From Candidatus Polarisedimenticolia bacterium (GTDB taxonomy: Bacteria > Acidobacteriota > Polarisedimenticolia > Gp22-AA2), in NCBI GenBank assembly GCA_036001465.1, contig DASYUH010000109.1, positions 41,262-105,261 on the forward strand: 64,000 nucleotides of DNA, written 5' to 3'. Position 1 is the first letter of the stretch. Each line of letters opens with the position of its first letter. Position numbers and translations under genes: made by a program. This document shows, in pieces, positions 1 through 8,633 of the stretch. A model generated the notes under the pieces. It made no database searches, had not been told where the DNA came from, and saw only the letters and a program-made list of their open reading frames with translations.

Positions 1-161
1 AGCGCGCACAGGGGAACCGCCAGCAGGAGACCGCTCCTGAATCGCCGGCGCCGCAGGACCTGCCCGCCGCGCCCCCGCCTGAGAATGCGGAGCGGCTCGG
101 CGCCGGCGGAGCGCGCCGCCTCCCGGGTGTTCGTTGCGATGCGCCGGCGCTTCAGGTCCAT
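1..161 (-). CDS. ftsQ: Cell division protein FtsQ, N-terminal part (runs off the window edge)
   Basis: The frame opens with ATG at 161, overlapping the last ten bases of murB, and leaves the window after 53 codons. What is visible is a strongly basic cytoplasmic tail (KRRR at residues 4-7, more Arg clusters up to residue 42) followed by the start of a hydrophobic stretch (GLLLAVPLCA, residues 44-53) that would be a membrane anchor. That topology, and the position directly after murB in a dcw cluster, fit FtsQ/DivIB, the bitopic divisome protein that links FtsL/FtsB to the septal synthase. The POTRA and beta domains are outside the window, so the call rests on location and topology only. The frame is too short and too truncated to identify by motif. 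Confidence 0.6.
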   Translation of the reverse strand, partial: MDLKRRRIATNTREAARSAGAEPLRILRRGRGGQVLRRRRFRSGLLLAVPLCA

Positions 162-1075
162 ACCACCACCTCGGTCTCGAGCGTGATGCCGGTCTTCCTG
201 CTCACCTCGTCCCGGATCCGGTCGATCAGGGCCGCGACGTCCGCGTGGGTCGCGCCGCCCCGGTTGACGATGAAGTTGGCGTGGACCTCCGACACCGCCG
301 CCTGCCCGACGGCGACGCCCTTGAGCCCGCAGGAGTCGATCAATTTCCCGGCGTGATCGTCCGGCGGATTCCTGAACATGCAGCCGGCGTTCCTGGCGGC
401 GGTCGGCTGCGTCGCCACGCGCCGATCGTGGAACGACTTCATCCTCTCCTTGACCCGCGCCGGATCGTCCGGCGTCAGGCTCAGGGTCGCCGCCGCCACG
501 AAGCGGTCGCCGACGCCCGGGCTCTGCCGGTACGCGAAGGTCCCCGGCCCGGTGAACAGGTCCTCGATCTCGCCGCGCCGCGACACGGCCAGGAACGACG
601 AGACGGCGTCGCCGAACATCCCCTCGTGCCAGCCGGCGTTCATGCGCACGCACCCGCCGACGCTCCCCGGGATCCCCTCGGCGAACTCGATGCCCGAGAG
701 GCCGGCGGCGGCCACCCGCTTCGCCAGCTTCGGCACCGAATAGCCGGCGCCGACGCGCACCGTCTCCCGGACGATCTCGGGCGCCGTGTCGAGGCCCTCG
801 GACGAGATGACGACGAAGGACGGCCCCGCGTCGGCGACCAGGAGGTTCGAGCCGGCCCCCAGGTAGTCGAACGGCACGTCCGCCTCGGCGAAGCGCTCCA
901 GGACGTCGGCGAGGTCCTCGGCCCGGGCGGGGACCAGGAAGAGGCGCGCCGGCCCGCCGACGCCGAGCGACGTGCGCGTCCTGAGCGCCACGTTGCGCAG
1001 GACATGCACCTTGGATTCGGCCAGGATCGACTCGGCCTCCGCCACCCAGTCTTTCGCCGCCATCGTCAGCACCAC
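152..1075 (-). CDS. murB: UDP-N-acetylenolpyruvoylglucosamine reductase MurB
   Basis: MurB is the cytoplasmic FAD enzyme that reduces UDP-GlcNAc-enolpyruvate to UDP-MurNAc. The 307-residue length is usual for the shorter (type II) MurB class. FAD-binding motifs are GAGSNLL (residues 73-79) and GIPGSVGG (134-141). The segment NAGCMFRNP (229-237) carries Cys232 where E. coli has the proton-donating Ser; the SEVHANF segment follows at 262-268. The first start is GTG at 1075, four bases after the murC stop, with GGGGAAG upstream; an in-frame ATG at 1063 is an alternative. It lies between murC and ftsQ in the dcw operon and overlaps ftsQ by ten bases, so all three are probably translated from one mRNA. 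Confidence 0.95.
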   Translation of the reverse strand: MVLTMAAKDWVAEAESILAESKVHVLRNVALRTRTSLGVGGPARLFLVPARAEDLADVLERFAEADVPFDYLGAGSNLLVADAGPSFVVISSEGLDTAPEIVRETVRVGAGYSVPKLAKRVAAAGLSGIEFAEGIPGSVGGCVRMNAGWHEGMFGDAVSSFLAVSRRGEIEDLFTGPGTFAYRQSPGVGDRFVAAATLSLTPDDPARVKERMKSFHDRRVATQPTAARNAGCMFRNPPDDHAGKLIDSCGLKGVAVGQAAVSEVHANFIVNRGGATHADVAALIDRIRDEVSRKTGITLETEVVVWT

Positions 1076-1079
1076 CCGC

Positions 1080-2462
1080 TCATGTCTTCCCCGGCAGGCG
1101 TTTCAGGAACTCGTCGCCGGCCTTGTAGACGCTGCCGGCCCCCATCGTGATCACCATGTCTCCCTCGCGCGCCCGCTCCAGGAGCCAGGCCGGGACGTCC
1201 TTGATGTCCCGCACCAGCGTCACGTCCTTGTGGCCGTGCTCCTCGATGGCCCGCGCCACGCCCTCGGCCGTGACTCCCGCGATCGGCGTCTCGCCGGCCG
1301 GATAGATGTCACACACGGCGAGGACGTCGGCGTCGTAGAAGCAGCGCCCGAACTCGCCGAGGAGGGCCTGGACGCGCGAGTACCGGTGCGGCTGGAACAC
1401 CACCACGGTCCGGCGGCCGAAGCCCTTCTTGGCGGCGGAGAGAGTGGCCAGGATCTCCGAGGGGTGGTGGCCGTAGTCGTCGATGACCATGATCCCGGAC
1501 GCCTCCCCCTTGAGCTGGAAGCGCCGATCGGCGCCGCTGAAGCGGGCCATCTCGGCGAGGATCGTCTCGAACGGCATCTCGAGATCGAGCCCCACGGCGA
1601 TCGCCGCCAGGGAGTTCTGGATGCTGTGGCGCCCCGGCACGCGCAGGCTCACGCGCCCGAGCTTCTTCCCCTGCAGCCGGACCGCGTAGGCCGACTTGAA
1701 CCCCTCCAGCTCGACGTCGGTGGCCGACAGGTCGGCCTGGGCCGAGAAGCCGTAGGTCACGACGCGGCGCGACAGGCGCGGCAGGATCTCCTGCACGCCC
1801 GGGTCGTCCAGGCAGACGATGCCGACGCCGTAGAACGGGACCTTGTTGAGGAAATCGACGAACGAGTCCTGCAGCCGGGACAGGGCGCCGTAGTGATCGA
1901 GGTGCTCGGCGTCGATGTTGGTCACCACGGCGATGGTCGGCGTCAGGCGCAGGAAGGAGCCGTCGCTCTCGTCGGCCTCGGCCACCAGCAGGTCGCCCTT
2001 GCCCAGCTTGGCGTTGCTGCCGATCACCCCGAGCCGGCCGCCGATGATGATGGTCGGATCGAGCCCCGCGCCCGACAGGACCTGGGCGACCATCGAGGTG
2101 GTCGTCGTCTTGCCGTGCGATCCGGCGATGGCGATGCCGTACTTGATGCGCATGAGCTCGGCCAGCATCTCGGCGCGCGGGATGACCGGGACCTGGCGCC
2201 TTCGGGCCTCCAGCACCTCGGGGTTGTCGGGGCGCACGGCGGACGACACGACGACCACGTCGGCGTCCCCGATGTGCTCCGCCCGGTGGCCGCGGGCGAT
2301 GGTGCCGCCGAGCCCGCGCAGGCGCTGCACAATCGCCCCCTCCTCGAGATCGGAGCCGGTCACCTGGTACCCCAGGTTGATCAGGACCTCGGCGATGCCG
2401 CTCATGCCGCTGCCGCCGATCCCCACGAAGTGGATGCGGCGCGTCTTCCGGAGCATCACCAT
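1080..2462 (-). CDS. murC: UDP-N-acetylmuramate--L-alanine ligase MurC
   Basis: MurC adds L-Ala to UDP-MurNAc with ATP, the first amino acid of the peptidoglycan stem. At 460 residues it has normal length. The N-terminal nucleotide-sugar domain shows [12 protein letters not shown] (14-25), and the central ATPase has the P-loop GSHGKTTTT (114-122). The ATG at 2462 is preceded by GGGAGG at five bases, a strong ribosome binding site; an ATG two codons further in is less likely. murG ends 28 bases upstream and murB begins four bases downstream, so it sits inside the dcw operon. Confidence 0.97.
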   Translation of the reverse strand: MVMLRKTRRIHFVGIGGSGMSGIAEVLINLGYQVTGSDLEEGAIVQRLRGLGGTIARGHRAEHIGDADVVVVSSAVRPDNPEVLEARRRQVPVIPRAEMLAELMRIKYGIAIAGSHGKTTTTSMVAQVLSGAGLDPTIIIGGRLGVIGSNAKLGKGDLLVAEADESDGSFLRLTPTIAVVTNIDAEHLDHYGALSRLQDSFVDFLNKVPFYGVGIVCLDDPGVQEILPRLSRRVVTYGFSAQADLSATDVELEGFKSAYAVRLQGKKLGRVSLRVPGRHSIQNSLAAIAVGLDLEMPFETILAEMARFSGADRRFQLKGEASGIMVIDDYGHHPSEILATLSAAKKGFGRRTVVVFQPHRYSRVQALLGEFGRCFYDADVLAVCDIYPAGETPIAGVTAEGVARAIEEHGHKDVTLVRDIKDVPAWLLERAREGDMVITMGAGSVYKAGDEFLKRLPGKT

Positions 2463-2490
2463 GGCCGCCTCCCGCCGGGCGCGCGCCCGC

Positions 2491-3567
2491 TCATGCGAGC
2501 ATCTCCTCGATCATGTCCACGATGCGCGCCGCGGCGTCGGGGCGGGCCAGGGTCGCGACGGAGCGCTCCATGGCCATGACGCGCGTCGGATCGCCGCGCA
2601 GGGCCAGGATCTCGCGGGCGAGCGACTCGCCGGTCAGGGCGGACTCGTCCATCAGGATCGCGGCGCCCGTGTCGGACAGCTTGCGGGCGTTGAAGCGCTG
2701 GTGGTCGTGCGCCGAGGTGGGCAGGGGGACCAGGATCGACGCCTTGCCGCAGGCCGCGATCTCCGACACGCTGCTGGCGCCGGCCCGGGAGATCACCAGG
2801 TCGGCCCACTCGTACGCCTCGCGGATCGCCGTGATGTAGGGGACGACGGCGGCCTCGAATCCCAGGGCTTGGTACGCGGCCGAGACGCGCTCGAAGTCGG
2901 CCTGTCCGGTCCCGTGGGTGAAGCGCAGCCCGAGGCGGCTCGCGACGAGAAGGGGCAGGGCGTCGATGACCGCCCCGTTCAGGGCCTTCGCCCCCTGGCT
3001 GCCGCCGAAGATCAGCACGTTGAACGTATCCCCCCGGGTCTTGCGCTTCGCCCCGCGGAACCCGGCGCGGATCGGATTGCCCGACAGCTCGCCGCGGCCG
3101 CCGAACGAGTGCTTCGTCTCCTCGAACGACACCGCCACCTTGCGCACCACGGGGGCCAGGATCTTGTTGGTCAGGCCCGGGCGGTAGTTCTGCTCGTGGA
3201 TCAGGCTGGGCAGGCGGAGCGTCACCGCGGCCATCACCATCGGGCCGGAGGCGTACCCTCCGACCCCGATCACCGCCTTCGGCTTCATCTTCATGAGCTC
3301 CCGGATCGCTTCGAGATACCCGGCCACCGCCCGTCCGATCCCGCGCACCCTTCCGGCCCACGACTTCCCGACCACGCCCCCGCTCGACACCGCGATCAGG
3401 CGGTACCCGTGCGCGGCCAGGATGCGGCGCTCCAGCTCGGTCCCCGCGCCGGCGAAGACGATCTCGACCCCGCGGCGCCGCGACGCCAGCTCCTCGGCGA
3501 TGGCGATGCCGGGATACAGGTGCCCTCCCGTCCCGCCGCCGGCGATGACGAACGTCTCGGCCGCCAT
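2491..3567 (-). CDS. murG: Lipid II synthase, UDP-GlcNAc:lipid I glycosyltransferase MurG
   Basis: MurG is the peripheral inner-membrane GT28 glycosyltransferase that adds GlcNAc to lipid I to make lipid II. The 358-residue protein has the N-terminal glycine-rich loop GGGTGGH (10-16), the HEQN segment typical of MurG, and the donor-site loop FGGSQGA in the C-terminal domain. It lies between ftsW and murC, the standard dcw order. The gap to ftsW is 43 bases, the longest in this part of the cluster, and a GGGGAGAG purine run sits just before the ATG. Nothing appears missing or altered. Confidence 0.97.
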   Translation of the reverse strand: MAAETFVIAGGGTGGHLYPGIAIAEELASRRRGVEIVFAGAGTELERRILAAHGYRLIAVSSGGVVGKSWAGRVRGIGRAVAGYLEAIRELMKMKPKAVIGVGGYASGPMVMAAVTLRLPSLIHEQNYRPGLTNKILAPVVRKVAVSFEETKHSFGGRGELSGNPIRAGFRGAKRKTRGDTFNVLIFGGSQGAKALNGAVIDALPLLVASRLGLRFTHGTGQADFERVSAAYQALGFEAAVVPYITAIREAYEWADLVISRAGASSVSEIAACGKASILVPLPTSAHDHQRFNARKLSDTGAAILMDESALTGESLAREILALRGDPTRVMAMERSVATLARPDAAARIVDMIEEMLA

Positions 3568-3610
3568 CTCTCCCCTGGGAGCCGGCCCGAATCCCGGGCC
3601 GGATCCCGCC

Positions 3611-4702
3611 CTACGAGGAGTGCTGCGAGATGTTCAGCAGCACACCGAGGGCGCACAGGCTGACGACCAGGCTCGATCCGCCGTACGACAGGAACGGCAG
3701 AGGGATCCCCTTGGTCGGCATCAATCCGAGCGTCACCGCCATGTTCATCATCGCCTGCGCGACCAGCCAGGTCGTGATCCCCATGCCGAGGTAATACCCG
3801 CCGCGGTCGGGGGCTCCGATCGCCGCCATGACGCCGCGCCAGAACAGGACGCCGAAGGCGGCGATCACCGCCGCCGCGCCGAGGAGCCCCAGTTCCTCGG
3901 AGATCACCGAGAAGATGAAATCGGTGTGCGGCTCCGGCAGGAAGAACAGCTTCTGGCGGCTCTCGCCCACCCCCTGCCCGTGCAGGCCGCCGCTCGCCAC
4001 GGCCAGGATCGACTGGCGCACCTGAAAGCCGGCCCCGAGCGGATCGTCCTCCGGGTTCATGAACGACAGGATGCGGCGCACGCGGTACGGCGCCTGCAGG
4101 ATCATCAGCCCGAGGGCCAGGAGACAGCCGCCCCCCGAGACGACGAGATACCGCCAGCGCAGCCCGGCGAGGAACAGGATGACGATCGCCACGAGCACGT
4201 AGATCGCCGCGGTCCCGAGATCGGGCTGCAGGTAGACCAGGAGCGCGAGCTGGCCGACGACGACGGCGCACGGGATGATGGTCCCCACGACGTCGTTCAC
4301 CTGCGCCTCCTTGCGCGCCATCAGGTAGGCGAGGAACAGGACCAGCGCCAGCTTGGCGATCTCGGACGGCTGGATCTGCACCGGGCCGAGGACGATCCAG
4401 CGGTGCACCTGGTGCGTCCGATCGGCGACCAGGGCGCCGATCAGGAGAAGCGTGCTGACCAGGAGGGCGAAGTAGACCAGCGGCCGCTTCAGGAGCCGCC
4501 GGTAGTCCACGTGCATCGCCGCCACCATGCATCCGAGCCCGGCGACCGCGGCGGCCGACTGCTTCAGGAGGAAGTGGTGCGCCCCTCCGAAGCGCTCCAT
4601 GGCGATGACCGCCGAGGCGCTGTAAATCATCAGGAGGCCGAACAGCGTGAGACCGACCCCCACCCCGAACAGCGTCTTGTCGAACGCCAGCTTGCGCGCC
4701 AT
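3611..4702 (-). CDS. ftsW: SEDS peptidoglycan glycosyltransferase FtsW
   Basis: FtsW is the multi-pass SEDS protein that polymerises septal peptidoglycan together with its class B PBP. The 363-residue product has about ten hydrophobic segments. SEDS signatures are visible: QPSEIAKLALVLFLAY in the N-terminal half, PEPHTDFIFSVISEE in the large periplasmic loop, and FLSYGGSS near the C-terminus. The ATG at 4702 overlaps the murD stop as ATGA, which decides the start; the open frame extends further upstream but only inside murD. The cognate transpeptidase is the ftsI gene in the same operon. RodA is the alternative for the family, but the dcw position argues for FtsW. Confidence 0.95.
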   Translation of the reverse strand: MARKLAFDKTLFGVGVGLTLFGLLMIYSASAVIAMERFGGAHHFLLKQSAAAVAGLGCMVAAMHVDYRRLLKRPLVYFALLVSTLLLIGALVADRTHQVHRWIVLGPVQIQPSEIAKLALVLFLAYLMARKEAQVNDVVGTIIPCAVVVGQLALLVYLQPDLGTAAIYVLVAIVILFLAGLRWRYLVVSGGGCLLALGLMILQAPYRVRRILSFMNPEDDPLGAGFQVRQSILAVASGGLHGQGVGESRQKLFFLPEPHTDFIFSVISEELGLLGAAAVIAAFGVLFWRGVMAAIGAPDRGGYYLGMGITTWLVAQAMMNMAVTLGLMPTKGIPLPFLSYGGSSLVVSLCALGVLLNISQHSS

Positions 4703-6090
4703 CAGCCCCCCGCCTCGAGCGCCAGGACGAGCCGGCGGAAGTCCTCGCCGCGCGCCTCGAACCCCGTGTACTGGTCGTACGAGGCGCACGCCGGCGCCAG
4801 CAGGACCACGCCCGCCGCGGGGGCCACGGATCGGGCCGCCTCGACCGCCTCGGCCATCGTGACCACCTTCGTCGTCGGGACGGCGGCGCCGATCTGGGAG
4901 GCGATCGCGTCGCGCGCCTGGCCCATCAGGACCAGGTGCTCCACCCGGCCGCGGATGAGGGGTAGGAGCTCCGTGAAGTCCCCCCCCTTGTCCTTGCCGC
5001 CCAGGATCAGCACGACATTCCGCGGGAAGCTCTCGAGCGATTTCATCGTGGCGGCGACGTTGGTCGCCTTGGAGTCGTTGAAGTAGGCGACCCCGCCGAC
5101 CTGGCGCACCTTCTCCAGGCGGTGCGGCAGTCCCCGGAAGGAGGCCAGGCCGCGCTCGGCCCTGGGCAGGGGGACCCCGCACAGGTCGGCGATGAGGAGG
5201 GCCGTCATGACGTTCTCGATGTTGTGCGCGCCGAACAGCGTCACCTTCTCCAGGGGAATCGACCGGATCTCGCGCCCGCCGCTGCGCACGACGATGGAGG
5301 CGTCCCTGAGAAAGGCTCCGTCCTCGACCTCGAGGGCGCGGCTGAAGGGATGCAGGCGCGACTTCAGCGTCCCGGCCATCCCCCACACCTCGGGATCGTC
5401 CCGGTTCAGGATGGCGTTGTCGGCCGGCCCCTGGTTCTTGAAGATGCGCGTCTTGGCGTGGTAGTACGACAGAGGGCTGTCGTAGCGGTCCAGGTGGTCC
5501 GGAGCCAGGTTCAAGAGCGCGGCGATCCAGGGACGGAAGGTGTCGATCGCCTCGAGCTGGAACGACGACAGCTCGACCACATAGTAGTGGTCCGGCGCGT
5601 CGCGCGGGATCAGGTCGGTCAGAGGCAGGCCGATGTTGCCGCAGGCGGTCGCCTTGAGCCCGGCGCCGGAGAGGAGATGGGCGGTCAGGGCGGTCGTGGT
5701 GCTCTTGCCGTTCGTGCCGGTGATGCCGATCAGGATCCCCTGCAGGAACCAGGAGGCGAGCTCGATCTCCCCGACCACGCGCACGCCTCGGCGGCGCGCC
5801 TCGGCGATCGGCGCGATGGACAGCGGCACCCCGGGGCTGACCGCGACGAGATCGGCGGCCGCGAAGGTGTCGGAGGAGTGCATTCCGAGCTCGAGCTTCG
5901 CGCCGTCTCTGGCCAGCTCGGCCACGGCGGGACCGAGCTCCTCCCAGCCGCGCACGTCCGTGAGGACGACCCGGGCCTGCCGGGACAGCAGGAAGCGGGC
6001 CATGGCCAGGCCGCTGGCCTGGGCGCCTACGACGACGACCCTGCTGCCGCCGAGCTTCGGCGGGGACGGGTGCTCCTTGATCGCGTGCAT
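4702..6090 (-). CDS. murD: UDP-N-acetylmuramoylalanine--D-glutamate ligase MurD
   Basis: MurD adds D-Glu to UDP-MurNAc-L-Ala with ATP in the cytoplasm. With the ATG at 6090 the protein has 462 residues. The P-loop is GTNGKSTTT (125-133), followed by the central-domain acid segment VVELSSFQLE and NLAPDHLDR; the C-terminal domain has YFNDSKATN. The open frame continues upstream, but those residues are the shifted reading of mraY; the ATG lies five bases after the mraY stop with GGTGAGAG as its binding site. The stop codon overlaps the ftsW start. Confidence 0.96.
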   Translation of the reverse strand: MHAIKEHPSPPKLGGSRVVVVGAQASGLAMARFLLSRQARVVLTDVRGWEELGPAVAELARDGAKLELGMHSSDTFAAADLVAVSPGVPLSIAPIAEARRRGVRVVGEIELASWFLQGILIGITGTNGKSTTTALTAHLLSGAGLKATACGNIGLPLTDLIPRDAPDHYYVVELSSFQLEAIDTFRPWIAALLNLAPDHLDRYDSPLSYYHAKTRIFKNQGPADNAILNRDDPEVWGMAGTLKSRLHPFSRALEVEDGAFLRDASIVVRSGGREIRSIPLEKVTLFGAHNIENVMTALLIADLCGVPLPRAERGLASFRGLPHRLEKVRQVGGVAYFNDSKATNVAATMKSLESFPRNVVLILGGKDKGGDFTELLPLIRGRVEHLVLMGQARDAIASQIGAAVPTTKVVTMAEAVEAARSVAPAAGVVLLAPACASYDQYTGFEARGEDFRRLVLALEAGG

Positions 6091-6095
6091 GGCTC

Positions 6096-7181
6096 TCACC
6101 GCAGTTTGAGCGTCGACAGGCTCAAAAGCGAGAAAATGATGGCGACAATCCAGAAACGGATGACGACCTTCTGCTCGGGCCAGCCGCTCAGCTCGAAGTG
6201 ATGGTGGATGGGCGCCATCCGGAAAATCCGCTTGCCGCGCATCTTGAACGATCCCACCTGCAGGATGACCGACAGCGCCTCGATGACGAACAGCCCGCCC
6301 ACGAACACCAGGAGGACCTCCTGCTTGATCGCCACGGCCACGGTGCCGAGCGACGCGCCGATCGCCATCGATCCGACGTCGCCCATGAACACCTGGGCCG
6401 GGTTGCAGTTGAACCAGAGAAAGCCGAGCGAGGCGCCGACCAAAGCACCGAAGATGATCGCCAGCTCCCCCGCTCCCTTGACGTTCGGAACGTCGAGATA
6501 GCCGGCCACCTTCGCGTGGCCGGCGATGTACGCGAGGATGGCGTACGTGCCGGAGGCGATGAGCGACGAGCCGATCGCCAGGCCGTCCAGGCCGTCGGTC
6601 AGGTTGACGGCGTTGGCCGCGCCGACGATCACGATCATCGCCCAGGGCACGTACCACATCCCGAGATCGGGCGTCCAGTTCTTGAAGAACGGCAGGCTGA
6701 ACTGCGTCGTGTAGCGCCCCTGATCGGCCAGCCACAGGAGCCACATTCCGAGCAGGAGAGCCACCGTCCACTGCGCGATCATCTTCTGCTTCACGGTCAG
6801 CCCGAGGGACCTCTTGCGTGTGATTTTGAGGTAGTCATCCGCGAATCCGATGACCCCGTAGAGGAGCATGGACACGAGAACCATCCACACGAAGGGGTTG
6901 GTGAGATCCGCCCACAAGAGCGACGGAAGAACCACGGCGGTGATGATGAGGAGCCCTCCCATGGTGGGAGTGCCTTTCTTGGTTTGGTGGGAAAGAGGCC
7001 CCTCGGGTCTGATTTGCTGCCCTATCTGAAACTCCCGCAACCGGTTGATCAGCCTGGGTCCCAGGAGCAGGCTGATGAGAAGCGCGGTCAAAGTCGCCAG
7101 AGCCGCCCGGAAGGTGATGTACCGGACGACGTTCATGATCTTGATCGACGGATAGAGAGCGAACAGGAGGTGGTAGAGCAT
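6096..7181 (-). CDS. mraY: Phospho-N-acetylmuramoyl-pentapeptide transferase MraY
   Basis: MraY is the integral membrane enzyme that moves phospho-MurNAc-pentapeptide to undecaprenyl phosphate, making lipid I. The 361-residue protein is almost wholly hydrophobic with about ten membrane segments. Family signatures include KKGTPTMGGLL, the Asp-rich NLTDGLDGLA loop and the cytoplasmic PIHHHFE motif. Its ATG overlaps the murF stop as ATGA, and murD starts five bases after its end. Length and motifs are normal for the family. Confidence 0.97.
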   Translation of the reverse strand: MLYHLLFALYPSIKIMNVVRYITFRAALATLTALLISLLLGPRLINRLREFQIGQQIRPEGPLSHQTKKGTPTMGGLLIITAVVLPSLLWADLTNPFVWMVLVSMLLYGVIGFADDYLKITRKRSLGLTVKQKMIAQWTVALLLGMWLLWLADQGRYTTQFSLPFFKNWTPDLGMWYVPWAMIVIVGAANAVNLTDGLDGLAIGSSLIASGTYAILAYIAGHAKVAGYLDVPNVKGAGELAIIFGALVGASLGFLWFNCNPAQVFMGDVGSMAIGASLGTVAVAIKQEVLLVFVGGLFVIEALSVILQVGSFKMRGKRIFRMAPIHHHFELSGWPEQKVVIRFWIVAIIFSLLSLSTLKLR

Positions 7182-8620
7182 CAGTGCACCCCTCCCGGGC
7201 CGCCCGCGGGCGCGCCGCCTGCGGCGCCGAGGAGCGCCTGCACCACGCGCTCCATCTTCATGCCGCGCGATCCCTTGACCAGGACGAGGTCTCCAGGCCG
7301 CATGGCGGAGGCGACGAAGGCCGCGGCCGCCTCCGAGTCCTCGAAATGCCGCACCTCCGCCGCCCCCGACGAGGCGGCGGCGCCGGCGGCCTTCCGGTGC
7401 AGCGGCCCGACGGCGACGAAGAGGTCGATGCCCGCCTCGGCCACGCGCCTGCCGAGCCGGGCGTGCGCCGGCCCTTCGTAGCTCCCCAGCTCCAGCATGT
7501 CGCCCGAGACCAGGACGCGCCGCCCGCGAGGCGACGCGGCCGCCAGCGCCTCGAGGGCCTTCTCCATCGCCGCCGGGTTGCTGTTGTAGGAATCGTCCAG
7601 GACCTCGACTCCGTTCGCGAGGCGGTGCAGGACGCCCCGCATGCTGGCCGGGCGGACGGTCTCGAGGCCGCGGCGGATCTCGTCGCCGCTCAGGCCGAAG
7701 GCGCGTCCGATCGCCGCCGCGGCCAGGGCGTTGTAGACGTTGTGCTTCCCCGGCAGGGCCAGGCTCACCGGCACGCTCCCGCCGTCGTGGCGCAGGACGA
7801 ACCGCGAGCCGCGGAGCCCGTCCACCTCGATCGCCTCGGCTCTCATCTGCGCCTTCTTCGTCCTGAGGCCGTACGCGATGGACGGCCCCGGGAAGGCGCG
7901 GCCGAGGCGCGCCACCAGGCGGTCGTCCGCGTTGTAGACGGCGATGGCGTCGGGCCGCATCCCGGCGAACAGCTCCCCCTTGGCCGCGGCGATCTTCTCG
8001 ATCGTCCCGAAATGCTCGAGATGGACCTTGAGGACGTTCAGGATGGCCCCGACGTCCGGGTCGGCGATCTCGACCAGCCTGGCGATTTCGCCCTTGTAGC
8101 TCATTCCCATCTCCAGGACCGCCGCCTCCTGCCCCTGGCGCAGCCGCAAGAGCATCAGCGGCAGCCCGTAGGTGTTGTTCAGGTTCCCTTCCGACTTCAA
8201 GACCGCGAAGCGCTGCGCCAGGACGGCCGCCGTCATCTCCTTGGCCGTCGTCTTGCCGGCGCTGCCGGTGATGCCCGCGACCCGCAGCGGCCGCGCCCGC
8301 CTCACGTGCGCCCCGAGATCCTGGAGCGCCCGCGTCGTGTCCTTCACCCTCACGATCGCCGGGGCGTCCGGGAACCGCGCCGGGCCGCCCCGCTGCACCA
8401 CAACCGCGATCGCACCGGCGGCGATCGCCTGCCCCACGTACTCGTGACCGTCGACCCGCGGGCCGACGATCGCGAAGAACAGCTCCCCCGGCTTCACGGT
8501 GCGCGAGTCGATGCTGTACCCGTCGACCTCGCGCCCCGCGCCCCCCTCGGGCGGCCGGGCCCCCAGGGCCACCTCGCCGCCCACGGCCCGCGCGATGGCC
8601 TGAAGACTCATCCTGGGCAT
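7181..8620 (-). CDS. murF: UDP-N-acetylmuramoyl-tripeptide--D-alanyl-D-alanine ligase MurF
   Basis: MurF attaches D-Ala-D-Ala to UDP-MurNAc-tripeptide with ATP, finishing the cytoplasmic precursor. The 479-residue product has the N-terminal substrate domain (DSRTVKPGELF near residue 38), the P-loop GSAGKTT (119-125) and the DDSYNSNPAAM segment typical of MurF. The ATG at 8620 is chosen; an ATG three codons later is possible. It begins 13 bases after murE and overlaps mraY by four bases. The C-terminus is Gly/Ala/Pro-rich and probably disordered. Confidence 0.96.
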   Translation of the reverse strand: MPRMSLQAIARAVGGEVALGARPPEGGAGREVDGYSIDSRTVKPGELFFAIVGPRVDGHEYVGQAIAAGAIAVVVQRGGPARFPDAPAIVRVKDTTRALQDLGAHVRRARPLRVAGITGSAGKTTAKEMTAAVLAQRFAVLKSEGNLNNTYGLPLMLLRLRQGQEAAVLEMGMSYKGEIARLVEIADPDVGAILNVLKVHLEHFGTIEKIAAAKGELFAGMRPDAIAVYNADDRLVARLGRAFPGPSIAYGLRTKKAQMRAEAIEVDGLRGSRFVLRHDGGSVPVSLALPGKHNVYNALAAAAIGRAFGLSGDEIRRGLETVRPASMRGVLHRLANGVEVLDDSYNSNPAAMEKALEALAAASPRGRRVLVSGDMLELGSYEGPAHARLGRRVAEAGIDLFVAVGPLHRKAAGAAASSGAAEVRHFEDSEAAAAFVASAMRPGDLVLVKGSRGMKMERVVQALLGAAGGAPAGGPGGVH

Positions 8621-8633
8621 GTCCCGCCGGCCT

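Noticed and set aside
972..2579. Long plus-strand open frame (535 codons) opposite murC and murG
   Set aside because: It is Arg/Asp/His-rich low-complexity sequence mirroring real minus-strand genes; at this GC content antisense frames stay open by chance. The same applies to the other long opposite-strand frames in the dcw cluster.
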